A DNA stretch of 5,741 nt, from NCBI GenBank assembly GCA_019747455.1, contig JAIEQT010000617.1, positions 1-5,741 on the forward strand. The letters run 5' to 3'. The notes under the pieces are model-generated. The model saw only the letters and a list, made by a program, of their open reading frames with translations. It ran no database searches and was not told where the DNA came from. Below, one piece after another: positions 1 to 5,741 of this stretch. Each line of letters opens with the position of its first letter. Position 1 is the stretch's first letter. Origin of the DNA: Chitinophagaceae bacterium (GTDB taxonomy: Bacteria > Bacteroidota > Bacteroidia > Chitinophagales > Chitinophagaceae). The position numbers and the translations under genes are program-made.

Positions 1-1877
1 ATATAGGCGGTAGCATTATCAAAAGGAGACACTTCAATGGCATTGATTAAACATTCGGCTAAACCTGCGGGTGTAATATTCTTCCAGGTTTTGCCCCCGT
101 CTTTGGTAACTGAAACAACACCATCATCACTACCGGTATAGATCACTCCTTTTTCGTTCGGGTGTTCGAGCACATAACTCAATGTGCCATAGTTTTCAGC
201 ACCTACTGCTTCATTGGTAAAGGGCACGCCTGGTTTTCCTTGTTTATCTTTCTCATTGCGAGTAAGATCGGGCGATACTTCCGCCCAACTTCTACCCATA
301 TCAGTAGTTTTCAATAGTAACTGACTACCATGATAAAAAGTATTGGGTTCATGCTTACTCCAAATAATAGGAGCGTTCCAGTTATATCGATATTTCATGT
401 CTTTCGCATCCATACTTAAGTATTGAATGGGTGCGGCCATAATATTATAAGAGGATTTTGTTTTGGTATCCAACACTTCAATGGTGCCTTGATAACTACC
501 CCCTAAAACATAACGCGGATCATCGGGGTTAAAAGCCAGGAAAGCGCTTTCGCCTCCGGCAGAAGAGGTCCAGTCGGCAACAGTGATACCACCGCCACTG
601 ATATTCCTGCTGGCAATACTTACCGATGTATTGTCTTGCTGACCACCATAAATACGATAGGGAAATTGATTGTCTACATTTATGCGATAGATTTGAGCTG
701 TGGGCATATTTTGTTGTGAGCTCCAGCTTCTACCCTTATTAAAACTGATGGAAGCCCCACCGTCGTCTGAAGCAATCATATTATTGGCATTAAGGGGGTT
801 GATCCATAGATCGTGATGGTCTCCGTGAGGCGTGTTAATGGTACTCCATGTTTTACCCCCATCGGTAGAACGCAGTGCCGGTGCGCTCATTACATAAATC
901 GTATTATCGTTTTGCGGATCGGTAAAGAGTTCAATATAATACCAGGCGCGTTGAATAAGGCGATGATCGTTGGTTACCTGCGACCAGTTTTTTCCGGCAT
1001 TATTCGAAACATACAATCCTCCAGCCTCCTTATCAAAGTCGCTTTCGATAAGGGCATATACTTTTTCGGAATTAGATCTGCAAACGGAAATCGACATTTT
1101 CCCCATTTCTTTCGGAAGTCCCGACTGCATAGGCTCCCAGGTTTCGCCCGCATCGGTTGATTTATATAAACCACTTCCCGGTCCGCCACTAATAACTTTC
1201 CAGGGAAGCCTGCCGTGCTCCCACATAGCGGCATAGAGGATACGCGGATTATTCATATCCATAGATAATTCTGCACAACCCGTTTTATCGTTGATATATA
1301 ATACTTTTTTCCAGGTGTTACCGCCATCGGTAGATTTATAAATACCCCGATCAGCAGAAGCGCTATACAGAGCGCCTTGTGCTGCTACAAAAACAATATT
1401 AGGATCTTTTGGATCGATTACTATCCGGGCTATATGTTGGGTAAGATCAAGACCTATTTTTTTCCAGGTTTTCCCTGCATCGGTACTTTTATACATCCCG
1501 TCGCCATGATGTGTCATAACACCACGAACGGCATGCTCCCCCATACCAACGTATACCACATTTTTGTCGGACTCAGATACGGCGATAGCCCCTACAGAAC
1601 CTGTTTTAAAATAGCCATCCGAAATATTATTCCAGCTGATACCCATATCTTCTGTTTTCCATAATCCACCACCTGTAGTACCCATATAATACGTGTTGAT
1701 ATCGCCTACTACGCCGGAAGAAGCAACTGAGCGACCGCCCCTAAAAGGGCCGATACTTCTCCATTTCAGGGGTTTGAAATATTGATTGAATTCGTTACCG
1801 CTTGAGTCTTTTGCAGGCTGAGCTATTAGGCAAGCGTTAGTAAAAATAAAAAGGAGAGAAAGAAATAAGATACGCAT
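1..1877 (-). CDS. Secreted sortilin/VPS10-like BNR-repeat beta-propeller protein (5' part, C-terminus outside window)
   Basis: The frame is open for 625 codons from ATG at 1877-1875 to the window edge. Residues 1-19 form a signal peptide: Arg2, a hydrophobic core at about 3-13, and probable cleavage near A19/Q20. Cys16 follows TNA, a poor lipobox, so a lipoprotein is possible but less likely. The mature part is a beta-propeller with Asp-box (S/T-x-D-x-G-x-T-W) motifs near residues 74-82, 130-138, 181-189, 239-247, 290-298 (degenerate), 336-344, 376-385 (degenerate), 523-531 and 590-598. An HGDHHDLW motif at 351-358 followed by DDGG at 371-374 fits the large Bacteroidota VPS10/BNR proteins, which are typically around 1000 residues, so roughly the C-terminal third is probably missing. 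The family is often named glycosyl hydrolase, but I see no catalytic signature; binding or processing of extracellular protein or glycan is only a guess. A second in-frame ATG at 1910-1908 would add 11 residues (in-frame stop at 1934-1932). I prefer 1877 because it puts the charged n-region directly before the hydrophobic core. Neither start has a Shine-Dalgarno sequence. Confidence 0.9.
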   Translation of the reverse strand, partial: MRILFLSLLFIFTNACLIAQPAKDSSGNEFNQYFKPLKWRSIGPFRGGRSVASSGVVGDINTYYMGTTGGGLWKTEDMGISWNNISDGYFKTGSVGAIAVSESDKNVVYVGMGEHAVRGVMTHHGDGMYKSTDAGKTWKKIGLDLTQHIARIVIDPKDPNIVFVAAQGALYSASADRGIYKSTDGGNTWKKVLYINDKTGCAELSMDMNNPRILYAAMWEHGRLPWKVISGGPGSGLYKSTDAGETWEPMQSGLPKEMGKMSISVCRSNSEKVYALIESDFDKEAGGLYVSNNAGKNWSQVTNDHRLIQRAWYYIELFTDPQNDNTIYVMSAPALRSTDGGKTWSTINTPHGDHHDLWINPLNANNMIASDDGGASISFNKGRSWSSQQNMPTAQIYRINVDNQFPYRIYGGQQDNTSVSIASRNISGGGITVADWTSSAGGESAFLAFNPDDPRYVLGGSYQGTIEVLDTKTKSSYNIMAAPIQYLSMDAKDMKYRYNWNAPIIWSKHEPNTFYHGSQLLLKTTDMGRSWAEVSPDLTRNEKDKQGKPGVPFTNEAVGAENYGTLSYVLEHPNEKGVIYTGSDDGVVSVTKDGGKTWKNITPAGLAECLINAIEVSPFDNATAY

Positions 1878-1883
1878 ATGGCA

Positions 1884-1906
1884 GTTATTTGATAACCTAA
1901 GATAAC
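1884..1906. promoter_or_regulatory. GATAAC repeat and small palindrome upstream of the BNR gene
   Basis: GTTAT-TTG-ATAAC at 1884-1896 is a perfect inverted repeat with 5-base arms. GATAAC at 1891-1896 recurs at 1901-1906, exactly 10 bases (one helical turn) away. It lies 7-29 bases upstream of the preferred start codon of the minus-strand gene. It could be a regulator site or a weak hairpin in the leader. If translation starts at 1910 it would instead be coding sequence. The short length makes chance a real possibility. Confidence 0.3.
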
Positions 1907-1934
1907 TCATTAATGGTGTAAAAGCTAGTATTTA

Positions 1935-1958
1935 GTAACTTACCTTTTGGTAACTTAC
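1935..1958. promoter_or_regulatory. Candidate operator: two tandem GTAACTTAC palindromes
   Basis: GTAACTTAC occurs at 1935-1943 and again, identically, at 1950-1958. Each copy is a palindrome (GTAA-C-TTAC), and the two are 15 bases apart start to start. Two identical symmetric 9-mers in a 120-base divergent promoter region fit a site for a dimeric repressor or activator. The bound protein is unknown, and the second copy touches the weak minus-strand promoter candidate. Confidence 0.5.
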
Positions 1959-1994
1959 AAAGATTAATCTGCGATATCTAAAACGAATATCAAA
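1958..1994 (-). promoter_or_regulatory. Weak Bacteroidota-type promoter candidate for the BNR gene
   Basis: Read on the minus strand, TTTG (bases 1994-1991) is followed after about 24 bases by TAATCTTTG (1966-1958). The latter resembles the -7 element TAnnTTTG with one extra base. The spacing is longer than usual, so this is only a candidate. It would give a leader of roughly 70 bases and would place the GTAACTTAC pair at and just after the transcription start, where a repressor could act. Confidence 0.2.
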
Positions 1995-1997
1995 TAC

Positions 1998-4900
1998 ATG
2001 AACCGTCCAAAACTACAACAATTAAAAATTGCTCATCAGCGTGTTTTAGCGGTAACGCTAATGGATCTAAAAGCGCCTTTGCAATGGGTGGATGACTATG
2101 TATCAGAATCGGTAACAGGTTTTGGAACGGCAGCAGATGAAAAATTCTTTTCTAAAAAAGAGTACCTGGGCATTGTTTTAAACAGTAGAAAACAAGCAAA
2201 AGGATTATTTTTTTCATGTAAGCTAAAAACCAAGTATGCACCCCGTTTCACAGGAGAAAACAGCGCTTGTTTTTTTGATGAATTTGTTGTTTCTGTTGGA
2301 AAGGGAAGCCAACAAATAGTTATGCATTTATCTGTTGGTTTAGTATTTACGTATTATGATAACAAATGGAAGCTAATAGCATTATATGCGTCAAAAATTG
2401 ATACCGACACAAGCTCGGAAGATACTTTTCATTTGGGCGAAGCAGAAAAAAAAATGCAGGAGCTCCAGATGGAGGTGGCTAAAAGAACCGAAGAGCTTAG
2501 TCAAAAAAATAATGAGTTAAAAATTGAAGCAGCACTAGAGCGGGTGCGCGCCATTGCCATGGGAATGAAGAGGCCGGAAGACATGCAAGAAATGTGCAAA
2601 AGAATTGCTGCGGAATTAGCGGGCTTATCTGTGAAAAATATCACACTTGTTGAAACCATAGAAATTGATCAGAAAAAAGAATGCTTTTTGGATTATGAGT
2701 ATTATCCGATATCTGATCATAAAAGCTATTCTGTTTTTAATTACAAAAAAAATAAAGGGCTCATAGCTTTTGTAAATACACTTCTTGCCCATGAGAATAA
2801 TTTTTTTTATAGTGGGAAGGTTAAAGGTGCTGCTTTCAACAACTATATCAAACTATTAAAAACCGTACCCGCTTATATTGAGCCGGCCTGGTTAAAAAAC
2901 AGAGAATTACATTTTTATTTTCAATCTGCCGGTATTGCCGCACTTGGATTTGTTTCTTCAAAGCCCCTTGCAGAATCGGAAATTGATTTATTAAAAAGAT
3001 TTAGAAATGTATTTCATTTAGCCTATCAGCGATACACTGATATTAAGTTAGCAACAGCACAAGCAAGAGAAGCACAAATAGAAGCGGCGCTGGAGAGAGT
3101 ACGGGCGCGTAGTATGGCTATGCTACAGCCACAGGAACTAAAAGAGGTTGCTGAATTATTACGCAAAGAAATGGGTGCGTTGGGTATAGAAGCATTAGAA
3201 ACGAGTTCTATTTATTTGGTGCATCCCGATAATACGGAATGTTGGTATGCTATTAAAGATGTTCGTCAAAAGCATACTAAGTTGTTGAGCGATTATATGG
3301 AAATACAGTTGCATGAAACCTGGGTAGGCAGGGAAATGCAAAAGTTTTATAAAGGCAAGCAAAAGCAAGCTTCTATAGTGATGAAAGGAAGCCAACGGAA
3401 AGAATGGATTAACTATTGTGCTAGTAAATCGAGCGGACTAAAAAATTATTATGGCAGAGAAATTCCTGAACGTACCTATCATATTCTCAAGTTTGCAGGT
3501 GGTTATATGGGAGCTGTTTCACCGGGTGAATTATCGGTAGAAAACTGGGATGTATTGAGAAGAGCCACCGCTGTTTTTGCATTGGCCTATACGCGATTTA
3601 AAGATTTACAAGAGGCGGCGAACAGGGCAAGAGAAGCCGAAATTGAATTAGCGTTAGAGAGAGTAAGGGCCAGAAGCATGGCCATGCATAAGAGTAGTGA
3701 AATCATGGAAGTGGTTTACTTGATAGCCGATCGGCTAAAGGATCTGAAAGTAGAATCGGATGCAACGTCTATCATTATTCTTCATGATGATGCCTACGAA
3801 TACTGGAATGCGAATAATCAACAAACTTACGCCAACAGTCAACTTCAGAAAATTGATAAAACTTTTGATGGCGCAGTAAATCAAGATTTTATAAAATATA
3901 GTAAGCGGGTCACTGATTTTTCGCGTAACTATTCGAAGCAAGAAAAAAATAAACATTGGAAATGGCTGTTCAGTATACAAGGTGGTTTCAAACATATACC
4001 CGAAGTGAGAAAGAAATTTATACTTAGTCAGCCTCACTACAATATTGCAGTATCATTTACAAAAAAAATATCCTTAGTACTGATTAGATACCAAAGTTCT
4101 ATTGCTTATACTGATTCAGAGAAGGCCATATTCAAAAGATTTGCAGAAGTATTTCATCAATGTTATACCCGCTTCCTAGATCTTCAAAAAGCAGAAGCAC
4201 AGGCCAGAGAAGCACAGATAGAAGTAGGATTAGAAAGAGTAAGAAGCCGTGCTATGGCCATGCAATCTTCTGAAGAATTGAAAGTGTTGATTGCAACCGT
4301 ATTTAATGAATTAACAAAACTTGATCTTGTACTTACCCGTTGCATCATTTGGGTATTTGAACTTTCAACTAAAGCCGCAAGATGGTGGATGGCTAATAGC
4401 GAAGAGCCATCCAATCCCATGATGGTTTACCTCAAATATCATGAGCACCCGGCTTATCTCCATTTTGTACATGGATGGGAAAAAAGAAATGTGAAGTTCG
4501 TTTATGATCTGAAGGGGAAGGATAAAACTAGTTGGGATAATATTTTATTTAATGAAACAGAATTGAAATTACTCCCCGATGCAATAAAGAATGGAATGCG
4601 AGCACCAGAAAGAGTTTTGTTATCAGCATCATTTAACAATTTTGGTGGGATTAATGTAGCAAGTATCGATCCATTGTCTGATGAACATTTTGATATACTG
4701 CTTCGCTTTGCAAAAGTTTTTGACCTTACTTATACTCGCTTCTTAGATCTTCAAAAAGCGGAGGCGCAGGCCAGAGAAGCACGAATAGAAGCCGCTTTGG
4801 AACGTGTGCGTTCACGTTCGCTAGCCATGCACAAGAGTGATGAGCTACAGGAAGTAGTAACAACGCTATTCGATCAGCTTCATGTTTTGAATATCGAAAA

Positions 4901-5741
4901 TGATGCCACGGGGATTGTGATTTTTAAACCGAATACAAATTATTTTCAATATTGGTTTGCCAACCCCGAGCGAACCAATAGCAGTTATTTTCTGTTGGAA
5001 TACAAAAAATATGCTGTTACAAAAGAGCTGGATATTGCTCATCAAAAAAGCGAGACGCATTTTCATAAAATCTATTCAAAAGCGGAAAAGAATGAATTTT
5101 ATAGCAGAATACTAACCGAAACGGATTTTAAACGGTTGTCTGATGATAGAAAAAAACTCATTCTTGGTTCGGAAGGGTTTACCATATTAGCAACACTCAA
5201 TAAAAACACAGCGATACAGCTAAATCGCTATTATAAAAAATCTTTTGGTGATTCAGATATTGAAGTTACAAAACGATTTGGCAATGTTTTTGAACAGGCC
5301 TACACCCGCTTCCTCGATCTGCAAAAATCTGAATCGCAAGCCAGAGAATCGCAAATTCAATTGGCATTAGAAAGGGTTCGGGCAAGAACAATGGCAATAC
5401 AGAAAAGTGAAGAGCTCGCCGAAGTTTCATTCTTACTCAATAAACAGGTTGTTGAGCTTGGGATTTCTACTAGAGGATGTGCTTTCAATATTTATAATAA
5501 AAATAATTCTACAGAGTGGTTCAGCAATCTTGAAGGCACACTGCCGGCCTACAAAACGCCAAGAGAAAATATTTTTTTGAAATATTATAAAGCTGGACAA
5601 AAAGGTGAAGCCTTTTTGATTGAAGAATATGGAAAAGAAAAGATAAGAGATCATTATGAGTACCTTTTTTCACTGGGATATTTTGGGAAGTCTGCAAACA
5701 AACGAGAGATATTAGCCAAGGTAATGCCCGAATCTCAGATC
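1998..5741 (+). CDS. Large multi-GAF sensor protein with N-terminal NTF2/SnoaL-like domain (5' part, C-terminus outside window)
   Basis: The frame is open for 1248 codons to the window edge. ATG 1998 is the first start after an in-frame TAA at 1965-1967, with an A-rich leader and no Shine-Dalgarno sequence. Residues 1-135 resemble an NTF2/SnoaL-like domain, with a GFGTAADE motif at 41-48 and a closing strand WKLIALYAS at 124-132. Residues 146-180 are a predicted coiled coil containing VAKRTEEL, as seen before sensor-kinase domains. Then come GAF-like modules at about 191-355, 376-543, 564-735, 756-924, 945-1114 and 1135 to the edge. Each is introduced by an ALERVR helix. Modules typically have a strand leading to a W-x-A-N-like motif and end in RFxxVFxxxYTRFxDL. 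No signal peptide or membrane segment is seen, so it is probably cytoplasmic. Related Bacteroidota proteins usually end in a histidine kinase/ATPase or another signalling output; none is visible here, so the output and ligands are unknown. The GAF assignment rests on overall pattern and family resemblance, not on catalytic residues. Confidence 0.85.
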   Translation, partial: MNRPKLQQLKIAHQRVLAVTLMDLKAPLQWVDDYVSESVTGFGTAADEKFFSKKEYLGIVLNSRKQAKGLFFSCKLKTKYAPRFTGENSACFFDEFVVSVGKGSQQIVMHLSVGLVFTYYDNKWKLIALYASKIDTDTSSEDTFHLGEAEKKMQELQMEVAKRTEELSQKNNELKIEAALERVRAIAMGMKRPEDMQEMCKRIAAELAGLSVKNITLVETIEIDQKKECFLDYEYYPISDHKSYSVFNYKKNKGLIAFVNTLLAHENNFFYSGKVKGAAFNNYIKLLKTVPAYIEPAWLKNRELHFYFQSAGIAALGFVSSKPLAESEIDLLKRFRNVFHLAYQRYTDIKLATAQAREAQIEAALERVRARSMAMLQPQELKEVAELLRKEMGALGIEALETSSIYLVHPDNTECWYAIKDVRQKHTKLLSDYMEIQLHETWVGREMQKFYKGKQKQASIVMKGSQRKEWINYCASKSSGLKNYYGREIPERTYHILKFAGGYMGAVSPGELSVENWDVLRRATAVFALAYTRFKDLQEAANRAREAEIELALERVRARSMAMHKSSEIMEVVYLIADRLKDLKVESDATSIIILHDDAYEYWNANNQQTYANSQLQKIDKTFDGAVNQDFIKYSKRVTDFSRNYSKQEKNKHWKWLFSIQGGFKHIPEVRKKFILSQPHYNIAVSFTKKISLVLIRYQSSIAYTDSEKAIFKRFAEVFHQCYTRFLDLQKAEAQAREAQIEVGLERVRSRAMAMQSSEELKVLIATVFNELTKLDLVLTRCIIWVFELSTKAARWWMANSEEPSNPMMVYLKYHEHPAYLHFVHGWEKRNVKFVYDLKGKDKTSWDNILFNETELKLLPDAIKNGMRAPERVLLSASFNNFGGINVASIDPLSDEHFDILLRFAKVFDLTYTRFLDLQKAEAQAREARIEAALERVRSRSLAMHKSDELQEVVTTLFDQLHVLNIENDATGIVIFKPNTNYFQYWFANPERTNSSYFLLEYKKYAVTKELDIAHQKSETHFHKIYSKAEKNEFYSRILTETDFKRLSDDRKKLILGSEGFTILATLNKNTAIQLNRYYKKSFGDSDIEVTKRFGNVFEQAYTRFLDLQKSESQARESQIQLALERVRARTMAIQKSEELAEVSFLLNKQVVELGISTRGCAFNIYNKNNSTEWFSNLEGTLPAYKTPRENIFLKYYKAGQKGEAFLIEEYGKEKIRDHYEYLFSLGYFGKSANKREILAKVMPESQI
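4164..4223 (+). repeat. DNA-level repeat at module/linker junction, copy 1
   Basis: This 60-base segment encodes YTRFLDLQKAEAQAREAQIE, the end of the third full module plus the next linker. It matches 4731-4790 at 53 of 60 bases by direct comparison, in the same frame and 567 bases (189 codons) away. Five of the seven differences are synonymous; the other two change one codon from Gln to Arg. A third, more diverged copy is at 5301-5360. It reflects internal duplication of sensor modules. Confidence 0.85.
4731..4790 (+). repeat. DNA-level repeat at module/linker junction, copy 2
   Basis: Second copy of the segment at 4164-4223 within the same gene, joining the fourth full module to the linker of the fifth. 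It shares an uninterrupted stretch through GATCTTCAAAAAGC and another through CAGGCCAGAGAAGCAC. It is a potential site for unequal recombination that would remove or add exactly one 189-codon module while keeping the frame. Confidence 0.85.

Larger units (their letters stand above)
1878..1997. promoter_or_regulatory. Divergent intergenic promoter region
   Basis: These 120 AT-rich bases separate the two divergent start codons and must carry promoters for both genes unless a promoter lies inside a coding region. I see no clear match to the Bacteroidota promoter consensus (TTTG near -33, TAnnTTTG near -7) for the plus-strand gene. The region is dominated by short repeats: paired palindromes at 1935-1958 and GATAAC elements at 1884-1906. 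If the minus-strand gene starts at 1910, the region shrinks to 87 bases. Confidence 0.7.
2523..5741 (+). repeat. Tandem protein-level repeat: six ALERVR linker helices heading GAF-like modules
   Basis: Inside the plus-strand sensor gene the linker consensus AREAQIEAALERVRARSMAM occurs at residues 356-375 (bases 3063-3122), 544-563 (3627-3686), 736-755 (4203-4262), 925-944 (4770-4829) and 1115-1134 (5340-5399). A divergent first copy, IEAALERVRAIAMGM, starts at base 2523 (residue 176). Aligned on the same position, the spacings are 185, 188, 192, 189 and 190 residues. The linkers are nearly invariant while the sensory modules between them are strongly diverged. The amphipathic, charge-rich character suggests a continuous signalling helix or dimer coiled coil connecting modules; that is inference. 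The sixth module is cut by the window edge, so the true copy number is unknown. Confidence 0.85.

Noticed and set aside
813..1236. Overlapping plus- and minus-strand small frames of 86-115 codons inside the BNR gene
   Set aside because: They lie within the long open minus-strand frame that carries repeated Asp-box motifs, and their translations show no recognisable domain; they are shadow frames.
1377..1664. Plus-strand 95-codon frame antisense to the start of the BNR gene
   Set aside because: Composition and lack of any family resemblance fit a shadow of the propeller coding sequence.
1..1877. Assignment of the BNR protein as a sialidase
   Set aside because: Asp-boxes alone do not define a sialidase; I could not find the FRIP motif or an arginine triad, and the repeat spacing and GxGxYKSTDxGxTW style fit the VPS10-like propellers.
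1884..1896. Small inverted repeat considered as a transcription terminator
   Set aside because: The stem is only 5 AT-rich base pairs with no T-run after it, and it lies upstream of a start codon between divergent genes, where no transcript is expected to end.
2523..5399. Regularly spaced repeats considered as a CRISPR-like array or a mobile repeat
   Set aside because: The repeats are in frame, conserved at the protein level with synonymous differences, and about 570 bases apart, so they are protein modules.
3195..5654. Several minus-strand frames of 66-100 codons antisense to the sensor gene
   Set aside because: They are all antisense to continuous coding sequence with clear repeated modules; their Phe/Ile/Leu-rich translations are what A-rich coding strands give when read in reverse.

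Overview
This window suggests a member of the Bacteroidota, probably Chitinophagaceae or a close relative. This is inferred from the kinds of proteins encoded, the A/T-rich leaders with no Shine-Dalgarno sequence, and the AT-lean coding sequence; no marker gene is present. It holds two long genes transcribed away from each other from a short intergenic region. Both run off the window edges, so neither has a visible stop codon.

Left part (1-1877, minus strand): the first 625 codons of a secreted beta-propeller protein of the sortilin/VPS10-like, BNR (Asp-box) repeat class, often annotated in Bacteroidota as 'glycosyl hydrolase' or 'WD40/YVTN/BNR-like repeat-containing protein'. It has a signal peptide and nine recognisable Asp-box-like motifs. 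The C-terminal part is outside the window.

Middle (1878-1997): a 120-base divergent promoter region. It holds two perfect copies of a 9-base palindrome (GTAACTTAC) at a 15-base pitch, which is the best operator candidate here. It also holds a second cluster of GATAAC/GTTATC elements just upstream of the minus-strand gene.

Right part (1998-5741, plus strand): the first 1248 codons of a very large cytoplasmic sensor-type protein. It starts with an NTF2/SnoaL-like domain, continues through a coiled coil, and then runs through at least six tandem GAF-like modules. A strongly conserved helical linker of the type AREAQIEAALERVRARSMAM starts each module, at a regular pitch of 185-192 residues. No output domain is seen before the window ends. 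By analogy with related Bacteroidota proteins, a histidine kinase/ATPase or other signalling output is expected downstream, but this is inference.

There are no RNA genes, mobile elements, CRISPR arrays or terminators that I can support. The small open frames on the opposite strands of both genes look like shadows. The most unusual content is the modular multi-GAF sensor and the paired palindromes in the divergent promoter.
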